64,000 nt of DNA from Diphasiastrum complanatum (taxonomy: Eukaryota > Streptophyta > Lycopodiopsida > Lycopodiales > Lycopodiaceae), in NCBI GenBank assembly GCA_029204225.1, contig CM055105.1, positions 51,115,680 through 51,179,679 on the forward strand, given 5' to 3'. Below the pieces are notes generated by a model that ran no database searches, was not told the origin of the DNA, and saw nothing but the letters and a program-made list of their open reading frames with translations. Of this stretch, positions 45,018 through 56,644 are shown piece after piece (positions within the stretch are counted from its first letter, which is position 1; each line of letters begins with the position of its first letter). The position numbers and the translations under genes are program-made.

Positions 45018-45624
45018 AAAGAGTGTACATTTAAATGAATGATTTCCTCTTTTGTCATAGCAATTTTATCATCCAACTTAAACAAACTACCTTGTTTAAC
45101 ACCATTTGCTATGCAAATACCATTCTTCATGATGGAACAAACTCCATGCTTGAAGTGGACATCTAAACCATCATCCATTAGTTGTCCAACACTAAGCAAG
45201 CTCTTGGTAATTAATGGTACAAAAAGGACATTGTCTAGATCCATCCTTTTGCTAGATCCTAGACTTAATGAGATGGTACCAATACCATTTATCTTACATT
45301 ATTGACCATTTTCTAAAGAAAAAAACTTATTAGCACCATTGAAAGAGTGTAAGGTTGAGAATGTGTCCTTTTGAAAAGTCATGTGGGAGCTAGACCCACT
45401 ATCAATCCACCAAGTGTCCTTTGAGTTGCTTTTGCTTGTTCAAGTGGATGTAGATGCCATCAAAGATGAGATATCCTCATCTCCATCCTCTTCATATGCA
45501 AGGTTCCCTTGTTTGTCCTCCTCCTGTTTTTCTCTTAGCCTCTTGTAGCATTCGGATGCATAATCCCCCTTCTTTCCACAAAAGAAACATTTTTGCTTTG
45601 ACTTGTCCTTTGAGTAGTACAAAG
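45018..45624 (-). pseudogene. E2 gag zinc knuckle, protease and start of pre-integrase
   Basis: On the minus strand the knuckle reads CFFCGKKGDYASEC (histidine replaced by aspartate). An acidic linker follows, then the protease with WWIDSGSSSHMT (catalytic D-S-G present) and the end FVPLITKSLLSVGQLMDDG. A stop separates the knuckle frame (45652-45440) from the protease reading, and another lies near 45305. Gag N-terminal to the knuckle is missing and its place is taken directly by the LTR at 45625. Confidence 0.82.
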
Positions 45625-46101
45625 TGTGAAAGTACAGTACATTGGGGACCAAAAATGTATCTTAAAAGATCCACTAGAGTTATTATGTGCTTGCTTACCA
45701 ATCTATTAGAAACGTAGTTAGGAAAAACTTGATCTAGATTGGCAGGTTCACAAACAACAAGCATTGATAATGAAAATACAAATCATTGACACAAATCCGA
45801 GTTGGCACATGTGTACTACAGGCTGTAGTACGGCCTACAAGCTGAGTTTGAAGTGTTCAAAGTGTTGGCTCAAAAACCAATGTACATGAGAGTAGAAATT
45901 TTCACGTTAAACTTAGGTGTAGGTCCTATAAAATAGGGATGACAAACAAATAGACATGACCAACTCTCTGGACTTGAACTAACCTACATTAGGAGTGGGT
46001 TGCCACGTGGCATATTGGCCTTACATGTGTGGAACCCAATTATACACAATATTTGCAATGTTGTACATGGCTAGATTTGCCAAGTTAGGCTATTTTCCAC
46101 A
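45625..46101 (-). repeat. E2 5' LTR, internally deleted (477 bp)
   Basis: It begins in plus view TGTGAAAGTACAGTACATTGG and ends TATTTTCCACA. Relative to the 3' LTR about 210 bp are missing at about 45898 (join AGTAGAAATT-TTCACGTTAAAC). It is flanked by CAAAG on both sides, so it could alternatively be an independent solo LTR that landed at the broken 5' end of E2. Confidence 0.85.
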
Positions 46102-48080
46102 CAAAGAATCAAGAGGCTATTTCAAGTACTAAGTTTGAAAATTCTGTGGCTAAGTACATGAGCAAGTAAGCTTGTTTGTTAGAGAAACATTCAGGCAACT
46201 CGTGTGAATTGAATGTAATTTTGGCCGACCTTGTCGTACATTGTAGTATGACATGTTTGGTTGGGTAGCAAGCTTAAGACATTATTTTGTGTATTCATCA
46301 CATACAAGGAAGTTGTAGTGACTACAACAATAATACTTCTATATACCTATGTACAACATGCAGTAAGGCATAACACAATTAGGGTGTATGATGTGGATAG
46401 AAAATCTAAAAGATGCAATTGATTTTTGAGCTTATACGTTTCTTTAGATATCATATTTGTGAGCAAGAATAGTTTCTAACAAAAAAATCTTTTAACAATT
46501 TTGAAATTCTTTGCAATGCACATCATTTAGTGATGCATTGTAACCTAAATTGTTATGGAAGATTTATAAGTAAAATTTTCTTTGTGACCAATGTTCGAGG
46601 ATGGAAAAATATCCACAATAAAATTATAATGCTAGTGAGTAAGTTCTCTATTAACTATTGGATCTACTTATTTTTTAGTAAATCTCTATTGATTATTATC
46701 TTCTGAATACTAGATATATTTCTCAAACATGTTTGACCTATCCATGTCATGCTATATTCTACAATTGAACGTGATGCTGGGATAGTCTACTCGATTCCAT
46801 GACTTACATGATCAACAAGCTAACATTAACATTGTAATAGGTAAATAAATAGAAAACATCGTCATTTGGAAAAGAATTGAATATATTCCAATTTGATGAT
46901 ATTTTCTAATGTTTGTTATAAGATTCACCTAAAGACGAAAGATGTTTTGGTTGCTTTGTGAATTGCAAGCAAAGAATCAAGAGACTACCTCAAGTACCAA
47001 GTTTGAAAATTGTATTGCAAAGTGCATGAGCAAGTGAAGCTTGTTTGCTACATTAACATTCTAGTGCGTCGACTAAATTTAATCTATTTCTCGGCTGACA
47101 CTCACGTACATGATACGTAGAACGTTTTTGGTTCGGATAGCCAATTTAAACCAATATTCACATATAAGGAAGCGGTAGTAACTGCAACAATAATACTTCT
47201 ATTCCTTTGTAGAGCATGTAATATGGCATAACATAATCAGCGTACATATGTTGAAAAACCATCTTATTATACACAATATTTACAAAGTTCTACATGGCTA
47301 GATTTACCAAGTTAGGCTATTTTCCACACAAAGAATCAAGAGGCTACTTCAAGTACCAAGTTTGAAAATTCTGTGGCTAAGTACATGAGCAAGTAAGCTT
47401 GTTTGTTAGAGAAACATTCGGGCAACTCGTGTGAATTGAATGTAATTTTGGCCGACTTTGTCCTACATTGTAGTATGACATTTTTGGTTGGGTAGCAAGC
47501 TTAAGACATTATTTTGTGTATTCATCACATACAAGGAAGTTGTAGTGACTATAACAATAATACTTCTATATTCTTATGTACAACATGTAGTAAGGCATAA
47601 CACAATTAGGGTATATGACGTGGATTGAAAATCTAAAAGATGCAATTGGTTTTTATTCTTCGAGCTTATACATTTTTTTTAGATATCATATTTGTGAGCA
47701 AGGATAGTTTCTAACAAAAAAATCTTTTAACAAATTTGAAATTCTTTGCAATGCACATCATTTAGTGACGCATTGTAACCTAAATTATTATGGGAGATTT
47801 ATAAGTAAAATTTTCTTTGTGACTGATGTTCGAGGATGGAAAAAGATTCACAATAAAATTATAATGTTAGTGAGTAAATGTTCTCTACTAACTATTGGAT
47901 CTACTTATTTTTTCGTAAATCTCTATTGATTACTATCTTTTGAATACTAGATGTATTTCTCAAACAAGTTTGACCTATCCATGTCATGCTATATTCTACA
48001 ATTGAACTTGGTGCTAGTATAGTCTACTCGATTCCATGACTTACATTATCAATTATATTCCTTTGTAGAGCATGTAATAT
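46102..48080 (+). repeat. 0.85 kb satellite with 1227-bp segmental duplication
   Basis: The satellite resumes after E2 with CAAAGAATCAAGAGGC. At 47266 a 60-bp piece of the E2 LTR end (ATTATACACAATATTTACAA to TTTTCCACA) appears again, followed by the same satellite junction. The block 46039-47265 is therefore repeated from 47266 at an offset of 1227 bp. The array stops at 48080, where an LTR is inserted in GTAATAT-GGCA. Confidence 0.88.
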
Positions 48081-49660
48081 TGTTGAAATTTCACAATTCT
48101 AGCTTGACCATTTTTGGTCACATGCATTGTAATTGGCAAGAAGGCGATGTAAATAGATGCCACACGTGCCAAATCACATAGGATGCTTTCCAAAGACTTC
48201 ATTCCTCATATTACATTGTGATAGCATCTTTGAAATGAGGCCAAAGTGTGCTTAGATAAGCTAGAGAAATTTTAGGAGCTAGAAATAGCATGTTTTACAT
48301 TGTTTTTGAATCTTGAGATCTTGACCCCATATTAAAGTGGATCCAATGACCTATTAGGTTAGATATTAGGGCTAGGCTATGATAAGTACAGAGATCCACT
48401 AAAACGTTCAGATCCAAGCTTGAAATGTATAAATGTATGATGGGATCCCCATCCAAATATGATAAAAAATCGTTGCTTTGAATTTCTTGTCTTGAGCGGA
48501 GTATATTCTAGTGACAGATCCACATGAGGATGATCAAGCTTTGTCATCAGTACAGTAGTATAGTAACAAACCACACAATGACAATAACAAAGCTGGATAT
48601 GGCGCCAACCCTGCTGGAGATAGAGATGGCGCTAAACACTTGTTTGACCCTGGAGATAGAGATGGCGTAGACTTTGTTTCAGAGATGTCACTCCTATTTC
48701 AAATTTTTGAGTGTTCCCAACTTTTGGGAGGGAATACTTCATCATTTTGAAAATTATATTTTAACTATGGTTAAGCACCAGTAAAGTTTGATGTGACTAA
48801 ACTAAGGTGCATTTATTTACATTGAAAGTAGTGTAGGCAGATGCGTAAAGAAGTTAGAAAATGATATTAAAATTACTTTAAAGTTATTTTTCTCTATCCT
48901 ACATGGCATTTCTTATAGGGCCCACTTTGAGCCCATATTTTCTCTAATGTATAATTGATCCAGGATAGAAATTTCACAATTCTAGCTTGACCATTTTTGG
49001 TCACATGCATTGTAAGTGGCAAGAAGGCGATGTAAATAGATGCCGCATGTGCCAACTCACATAGGATGCTTTCCAAAGACTTCATTCCTCATATTACATT
49101 GTGATGGAATTTTTGAAATGAGGCCAAAGTGTGCTTATATAAGCTAGAGAAATCCTAGGAGCTAAAAATAGCATGTTTTATATTGTTTTTGGATCTTGAG
49201 ATCTTGACTCCATATTAGGGTGGATCCAATGACCTATGAGGTTAGATGTTAGGGTTAGGTTATGATAAGTAAAAATATGCCCTAAGACGTTCATATCCAA
49301 GCTTGAAATGTATAAATGTATGATGGGATCTCCATCCAAATATGAAAAAAACAATCGAGTTTTTCCACTTCTATCAACATTGTCTTTTGGTGGTGAGTTC
49401 TAGCTATTGGATGTGAGTGTTTCTATGCATTAATTGCTTGGTTTGGAAGGTACTGAACATGTTTATAGGTCTGATAAGATTGATGTACTTTACTTCATTT
49501 GATCAAATCTATGTGCCTAATGTGGAGTTAAATGCCAAATTTGCTAGTTTTGGTGATTAGTCTTGATTCTAGCTCATAGTTTGGATCTAGATATTTGATT
49601 TTTGCATCCTCCATCACTTTTAGGATTGATTGGGATTCATTTTGCTGTATATTTTTGTCA
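48081..49660 (+). repeat. rearranged LTR of the NA1 family (plus strand), with a 500-bp foreign segment
   Basis: 48081-48466 is the first 386 bp of an LTR (TGTTGAAATTTCACAATTC...). An unrelated segment follows at about 48467-48967, then the LTR starts over at 48968 and runs to its end TATTTTTGTCA at 49660. The outer flanks AATAT and TATAT fit an original 5-bp duplication with one change. The foreign segment contains a short direct repeat (TGGAGATAGAGATGGCG at 48615-48631 and 48651-48667). No gene is seen in it. Confidence 0.8.
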
Positions 49661-51445
49661 TATATGGCAAAACATAATCAGCATATGTATGTTGAAAAAC
49701 CATCTCAAAGACATCATGTAGTGAGGCATTGTGACCTAAATTGACATGCCAGATTTATAAGCCAAATTTTCTATGTGAATGATATTGAGGATGTAAAAAA
49801 TCCACAACACAAATTTACTATTACTGAACTTAAATTTCCTACTAACTATTGGATCAACTTTTTGTTTTTATTAAACATTGTTTTTGATTATTTTCTTTGA
49901 GATGCAAGATATATTTTTTAAACAAGGTCGTCCTACCCATGTCATGCTATATTTTGCAATTGAACTTGGTGCTGGGGTAGTCTACTCGATTCCATGTCTT
50001 ACGTTATTATCAAGTTGACACATTGTAATTAAAAAATAACAAATCATAACATTTTTCAAAGGATTGAATAAATTTCAATTTATAACTATTTTTTCAATTT
50101 TTCTTATATATATATCTAAACAAGAATGATGCTCTTGTTGCTTTGTGAATTGCAAGACAAAGAATCAAGAGACTACCTCAAGCACCAAGTTTGAAAACTG
50201 TATAGCTAAGTACATGAGCAAGTGGGGCTTCTTTGTTAGAACAAACATTCTAGCAAGTCCAGTGAATTTAATCTACTTCTTGGCTTACATTCTCCTACAT
50301 TGTAAGTATGACATTTCTGGCTTGGATAGCCAATTTAACATAGTATATTTTGTGTTCATCACATACAAAAAAGTTGTAGTAACTCCAATTATGCTATTTA
50401 TATTCCTTCTTAGAGCATCTAGTAAGGCATAATATAATTAGGATATACGATGTTGAAAAACAATCTAAAAAATGGAACATATTTATATATTCTGAGGTTT
50501 TAATTTTTCATTTGATATCATTTTTGTGAGCAACAATAGTTTCTAACAAAAAAGCTATTAAGAATATTTAAATCCTTTGCAATGCACATCATTTAGAGAA
50601 GCATTGTAATCTAAATTGTCATGCAAGATTTATATGTAAAATTGTCTTTATAAACTATGTTTGAGGATGAAAAACAATCCAGAATACAATTTTTAATGTT
50701 AGTGAATAAAAATTCTCTACTAACTACTGGATCTACTTATTTTTGAAAAAAATGTTATTTATTATTCTCTTTTGAATACTAGATATAGTTCTCAAGCAAG
50801 CAAGACCTATCCATGTCATACTAAATTTGCAATTGAACTTGGTACTGGGGTAGTCTACTCAATTCCATGCCTTATTACATTATCATCAAGTTAACACATT
50901 TTAATAAATAAAAAAATAACCTTTTTTATAACATACATATACATAAGCACAAATGATGTGTCCCTTTCTTTGTGAATTGAAAGAGAAAGAATCAAGAGGC
51001 TACCTCAAGTACCAAGTTTGAAAATTCTATAGCCAAGTACATGAGCAAGTAGGCTTGCTTTTAAGAGAAACATTCTAGCAACTCATGTGAAGAATGTAAT
51101 TTTGGCTTAAATAACTTTTTTTATAACATACATATACATAAGCACAAATGATGTGTCCGTTGCTTTGTGAATTGAAAGACAAAAAATCAAGAGGCTACCT
51201 CAAGTAACAAGTTTAAAAATTCTATAGCTAAGTACATGAGCAAGTAAGCTTGTTAGTTAGAAAAACATTTTGGCAACTCATGTGAATTGAATGTAATTTT
51301 GGCTTACTTTTTTCTACATTGTAGTATGACATTTTTGGTTGGGTAGCAAGTTTAAGACATTATGTTGTGTATTCATCACATACAAGGAAATTGTAGTGAC
51401 TACAACAATAATACTTCTATATACCTATGTACAACATGTAGTAGG
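49661..51445 (+). repeat. 0.85 kb satellite between the rearranged LTR and NA1
   Basis: About two monomers: CTCGATTCCATG near 49988 and its one-mismatch form near 50858 are 870 bp apart. A 193-bp partial duplication of the AATCAAGAGGC region lies at 50990 and 51183. The array ends at 51445 with the insertion of NA1 in CATGTAGTAGG. Confidence 0.88.
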
Positions 51446-52144
51446 TGACAAAATTTTACAGCAAATTCAATTCCAATCAATCCTAAAAGTGATGGAGGAT
51501 GCACAAATAAAAGATCTAGATCCAGACTATGAGCTAGAATCAAGACTAGTTACAAAACTAGCAAATTTGGCATTTAACTCCACATTAGGCACATAGATTT
51601 GATCAAATGAACCAAAGTAAAGTACAACAAGCTTCTCAGACCTGTAAACAAGTTCAGCACCTTCCAATCCAAGCAATCAATGCATAAAAACACTCACGTC
51701 CAATAGCTAGAACTCGCCACCAAAAGACAATGATGATGGAAGTGAAAAAACTCGATTTTTCTTGATTTTTGGATGGAAATCCCATCATACATTTATACTT
51801 TTCAAGCTCAGATATGAACATATTAGGGCGCCTCTGAACTTATCATACCCCAACCCTAACATCTAGCCTAATAGGTCATTGGAGCTACCCTAACTTGGGG
51901 TCAAGATCTCGAGATCCCAAAACAATGAAAAACATGCTATTTTTAGCTCCTATTTTCTCTCTAGCTTATCAAAGCACTATTTGGACTCACTCCAAAGGTG
52001 CCAATCCTATGCTAGGTTAGGAGTGAGACTTACAAAGAGTATCCTATGCTATTTGGCATGTGTGACAAGCCACAACATGACCATAATACAATTTACAAGC
52101 CATATGACCAAAATTGGTCAAGGTAGAATTGTGAAATTTTAACA
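51446..52144 (-). repeat. NA1 3' LTR (699 bp)
   Basis: In plus view it runs TGACAAAATTTTACAGC to GAAATTTTAACA, followed by CTCCTCCTC (52145-52153), the complement of the polypurine tract. Its left 390 bp match 62399-62792. Confidence 0.92.
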
Positions 52145-52370
52145 CTCCTCCTCACAATTTAGCTTGATGAGACTATCTTGGATCAATAATCAATACATGG
52201 ATAAGAACAATATAACTTCCAGGTTCTTGTTTTATTGAGTGACTATGATCACTCATCATGATAAGAGTATGATTTGAGCTCCAAGTTCTCAAATGTAGTG
52301 AGAGCTCCATAAAGGTTGTCTTCAAGATCCAAGCTTTGTCTTTGGTAGGTTGTTGAATGGTCACCTTGGG

Positions 52371-53256
52371 CTACAAAATGTGAGTCTCCTCCTCAAAATA
52401 AACATGAAAAACAGCAGCTTTCCATAAGATCCAACTTTTGTATGAAGCACATACAATCAAAGCTTGATATATCACCATCTTAACTTTATCCACCAAAATA
52501 ATGAACTCCAACTTGGCATCCTTCCAATGAAGGTCTAATGGATCACAAGATGAGACCTTTGAATACATATTTGAAACTCCAATCAAAGTAGCAATGATCA
52601 CTATTTCATCATCATAAGATATAGGATGAAAAACAATCTTCATACTAGCATCATCAAAGGACTTTGTCAAATACATGACATGTTTTCTTTCAAACACAAA
52701 ATAAGATGAGTAAAGAGAGATATGGATAAAATTCCTTGCTGCTCCTTTCTCTTTACCCAAACCTTCATATTGATGTAGATTCAGGTCTCTTTTGCCTTGA
52801 GACAAGTGCTCCATCTCGGGTTCCTCCTTGATGTCTTTTTTCTTCATCATGCTCACTTCCTCTTGGTGTTGATGATGAAAACATGGATCCAAACCATGAT
52901 CTTCTTCAAGACTCTCAAGGACTTTGTTTTCAAGTCTCCAAACCTGAATGTTCTCCTTCTCAATATGATCTTTCAAGTCAACAAAACAATCACCAAGATT
53001 ATTTATACCAAATTTACTATTCCACAATTGACTAATCAACAATTGCTTACCACTACCAATTTGCACTACATACTTGTTGAACTTAAAACTAATGAGGCCA
53101 AATACTCTTGTATGGATATAAGTGTCCTTCAAGGATGATTCACTTATTCTCATACAAGGTTCACAATATGCCTCTTTGAAAATGAAGTCAAATTCTTTCA
53201 ACTTATGAATGAAAATGTCATGCTTACTTCTAGCATACTCAAGAGTAAGTACATAT
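52371..53256 (-). CDS. NA1 unfamiliar C-terminal region with one MRISE module
   Basis: Open on the minus strand from the solo-LTR junction to a stop at 52371 (about 295 codons belong to NA1; the extension to 53366 is LTR). It starts YVLTLEYARSKHDIFIHKL, then PCMRISESSLKDTYIHTR with RVFGLISFKF, the same module seen twice in E1, then INNLGDCFVDLKDHIE, a charged linker and a hydrophobic final 110 residues with DAKLEFIILVDKVKMVIYQ. A weaker resemblance to E1 residues 130-175 (VQDAKIDVTFMKVTWIYF) is possible. The reading frame is continuous with the upstream protease frame when one copy of the target duplication is ignored. Function unknown. Confidence 0.62.
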
Positions 53257-53955
53257 TGTGAAGAATTGCCAAAAATTGGCAAATCTAGCTTGATCAAAAA
53301 CCATGTACAACATTGCAAATATTGTGTATAATTGGGTTCCACACATGTAAGGCCAATATGCCACATGGCAACCCACTCCTAATGTAGGTTAGTTCAAGTC
53401 AAGAGAGTTGGTCATGTCTATTTGGTGGTCATCCCTACTTTATAGGACCTACACCTAAGTTTAAGGTGAAAATTTGACCAACTAGCTACCTACCAAGCAT
53501 AAGTCTAGGATCTAGGCTAGGGTTTCATTTTAGGGCAAGAAGGGTGAGTTAGCTTCCTTATTACATGCTGGAAATCCACCTAACTTCAAGAAGGAAGTTG
53601 AATTTGCTATGTATTCCCTCTCTCCATAGTTAGAAGATAGAAAATTTTTGGAGCTCATTGGCAATCTCAAGCTAGTTCACTATGTACATTGAGTTTTTGT
53701 GATCCAAATGAAACCAAATCAATTTCTACTTATTTCTTAGGTTGAAGGCCATACTACAGCCTGTAGTACACAGATGTGGTCTCGGATCTCAATGTTTATC
53801 AATGCTTTTGATTGTTAATGCTTGTTGTTTGTCAAATTGCCAATAGATCAACTTTTTTGTGTCTAGTTTTTTGATAGATTGTTAAGCAAGCATCCAATCA
53901 CTCTTGTGGATCTTTTGTAGATCCATTTATGGTCCTAAAGTACAGTACTTTCACA
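53257..53955 (+). repeat. solo LTR inside NA1 (699 bp)
   Basis: It runs TGTGAAGAATTGCC to GTACTTTCACA, the same family as 44318-45017. Flanks CATAT (53252-53256) and TATAT (53956-53960) differ at one base, so the 5-bp duplication has mutated. It carries CCATACTACAGCCTGTAGTACAC near 53746. Confidence 0.88.
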
Positions 53956-55382
53956 TATATGACAAACACCTTTCATTCCATACTTTAGAATTCAAAGGGA
54001 CTTCATTACGAAACTCAGCAAATGAAGTACAAAATGTACCCCCCTTTCCAACTTTCCTTTCCTTGTCCACAAAAATGAGCATTGATAGCTCCATCTTTGC
54101 TCTTGTGGCTCTCCTTTGGAATAGTTGAAGCTCTTGGATTTTGCTCCTCCTCTCAACCATATCTTTGCCAATATGATTCTTAGAGGATTCATCATTAAAT
54201 ATTACAAACATTGTGGCTCTACCATTGCTCTTTGTTCTAGCAAATTGTACATCCAAATGAATCAACTTAAGAGGGTGAGTGGACTTAGTGATAGTGCTAG
54301 AGAAAGACAACCTATGTTCTTTAGCCAAAGCACATGCTTCACAAATCATTTCCTCTTTTTCCATGGATATTAGAAGGCCTAGAGCAAGCTCCTCCTTGCA
54401 CATGACTTCCATAGACTTGGTGTTGATGTGACCAAGCCTCTTTTGCCACAAATCATTTGTGGTCATCTTGTCCTCCTTGGCTACTATCACAAATTGGTTA
54501 GGATCTAAAAAAGCATCAAGCTCAAACAACCTCCCAAACCTTCTTCCTCTTTCTATGATCTTCCCATTCTTCTTGATGTTGCATACATTAGTAGAGAACT
54601 CCACAATGAAACCATGATCTAAAAGTTGGCCAACACTAAACAAATTCTTAGTGATGCTAGGAATGAAGAGAACACCATCTATCTTAGTCTTCTTGGAGGA
54701 TTCTAAGCATAAGGGAATGGATCCCACACCTTCAACTTTACATTCATGATCATTTGCTGTAAAAATGGACTTTATAGGTCCTACATAAGATGTGAGTTGA
54801 GAGAAATACCCCCTTTTATCTGACATGTGGGAGCTAGCCCCACTATCTATCCACCAAGGGTCTTCACCTTTGACATTTGATGATGAAAAGGTTGACATCA
54901 TGAGTGAGTCCTCATGATAGCTCTCTTCCTCCTCTTGTCCAATGCTGGCTTTGGCTTTGATCTTGCTTCCTCTTGAAGCATTTTGAGGCATAATGCCCCA
55001 TCTTGTTACAATAGTAGCACTTTATCTTAGATTTGTCCTTCTTGGGCTTGACTTGTGATGATGAAAATGTGGGTTTTCCTTGATCTCCATCCTTTGCTTG
55101 CTCCCTTTTGAATGCTCCTCCCTTGGTCTTTGCTTTGCCTTTGCTCTTGAAAAATAAGGCTTTGTCATCAGCATCATTGATGGAGAGCCTCTCCATCCTT
55201 GATTTCATATGAGCCTTCCTACTCTCCTCGGCCATCAACACACTTTGAAGGTCTTCAATTGTAGGCAAGTTTCCCATGATGGCATAGCTTTGGACAAGGT
55301 TAGTAAAATCACTACATAAGCCATTCAAAACTATTTGCACAAGCTCACTCTCTTTAATAGGTTCACCAACATAAGTAAGCTC
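53956..55382 (-). pseudogene. NA1 gag end, zinc knuckle, protease, pre-integrase and truncated integrase
   Basis: On the minus strand the frame 55340-54912 holds the gag end (IVLNGLCSDFTNLVQSYAIM) and an intact knuckle CYYCNKMGHYASKC. A one-base shift near 54975 leads to the frame 54991-53951: protease WWIDSGASSHMS (catalytic aspartate present), pre-integrase LWQKRLGHINTKSMEVM and CEACALAKEHRL, then HLDVQFART with the first integrase aspartate. After MFVIFND the sequence departs from integrase into KNHIGKDMVERRSKIQELQL and a basic stretch. The other two catalytic acids are therefore missing by replacement, not by point mutation. Apart from the shift, the frame is open to the solo LTR. Confidence 0.83.
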
Positions 55383-56035
55383 TGTGAAAAATTGTCAACT
55401 AGTAGTATTTTCCTAACTTGAGATTTTGTAGGCCTATGGCCAAATAAAAGTTAGAGATAGGTTCATACATGTATGTAGAGGCCCAAAGTATGTGTACACT
55501 ACTTTTGAGGTCACATTAATTAGAGGAGGTCGAGTGTGGAGCTCTTCTATTGGCTCATAATTTGGTGCATTCCTATTTGACCAAATTTCTAGGTATATGG
55601 GTGAATCCTATTGGACCCCAATTTTAGCCTATCATAAGACAAGTGGCCAAGAGGCACTATGGCTGCTATAAATAGCCATCTCCACGAGTATGTACACATC
55701 TCATTTTCATTCTATTGAATGAATGTTATGCTCTTTGAAGATCCATCTTCTTCTCTCTCACTTTTTTGTTCATATCTTGCATTCTAGCCACTAGAATTGT
55801 GATTTCTTTGTTGCTATGGCTTCACACGTGTGAAATGCAGGTTGTAGGCTCTGAAGTACGGACAGGGACAGCAAGTTTCTGTTTGTGGAAGCTTATGATC
55901 AGATTTTGATGTTTAGTTGATGTTTAGTATGCTTAACATCACAATTTCTATCATTTTTTCAATCTAGATGTGCATAACTTCCATGGCCAAGATCTTTATG
56001 AAACTTTAGCATCTTTTGGATCTGAGTTTTTCACA
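55383..56035 (+). repeat. E6 5' LTR (653 bp)
   Basis: It runs TGTGAAAAATTGTC to GAGTTTTTCACA. The TATA box TATAAATA lies at 55667-55674, 285 bp into the LTR. The palindrome TTCACACGTGTGAA is near 55820-55835, followed by CTGAAGTACGGAC near 55850. The mate is at 60591. Confidence 0.96.
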
Positions 56036-56047
56036 TGGTATCAGAGC
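56036..56047 (+). promoter_or_regulatory. E6 primer-binding site
   Basis: TGGTATCAGAGC directly follows the 5' LTR end TTCACA and is complementary to the initiator Met tRNA 3' end. Confidence 0.95.
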
Positions 56048-56644
56048 ATTAGGCGGCCAAATGTGCAGGTTTTGCCAGATTTAGAAGAGATTTGTGGGCG
56101 AGTTTGCTTTTGTAGCATTCCAATCAAGTTTCTAGCTAAAAATCTTGTTGATTTATGTGTAGAAATTGGATCTTTGTGATCAAAACATCATTTGTATGCA
56201 TTTCAATTGAAGTAGGGCGAATTCCCTCTGTACTTATCAGAATAAGGAGACAAAAATTGTTTTGGAAAGAGGGAGATGCAAGATCCAACAAGATCCTATT
56301 AGTTTTCCATTCTAGCATATAGTTTTTTGATTCAATTTCTTGCTTCTTCATGTCAAAAACTTCAAAATTGATGTAACCCTCTGATTTTCAGTTTGCTGAA
56401 TGATTCAAGAGTGTATTTCAATCTTAGGAGTGAGGGAAAAGCAAGTATATTGAGGTTTGGTCTTGGTTTGATCAAGAAATCATAAAACTAGTGGCTAAAA
56501 TTAAGGAAAAAGTGAGGAAAAGAGAGAAAAAGTAAGGTTTTAGGTTCCAAATCTTTGTGATTTCTTCTTGTGTTTCATTTGTTGATTCAAGAGAGTGCTT
56601 AGTGCATTGGAACAGGTCAAAGATCAGAGATCAATCATTGCAAC

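Larger units (their letters stand above)
42959..46101 (-). mobile_element. non-autonomous LTR retrotransposon E2 with a nested solo LTR
   Basis: Minus-strand element flanked by CAAAG duplications. The order on the minus strand is: shortened LTR (45625-46101), zinc knuckle, protease, start of pre-integrase, [solo LTR of the opposite strand at 44318-45017], unfamiliar C-terminal region with part of the MRISE module, purine tract at 43647-43655, LTR (42959-43646). The 5' LTR abuts gag without a primer site, so the 5' internal part is deleted. RT and integrase core are absent. Confidence 0.85.

Noticed and set aside
27944-51445. Regularly spaced repeats suggestive of a CRISPR array
   Set aside because: Units are 0.85 to 2.65 kb, not short repeats with unique spacers, and the context is a plant genome.
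53257-53366. N-terminal 37 residues of the minus-strand frame ending at 52371
   Set aside because: They translate the solo LTR; the NA1 part begins at 53256.
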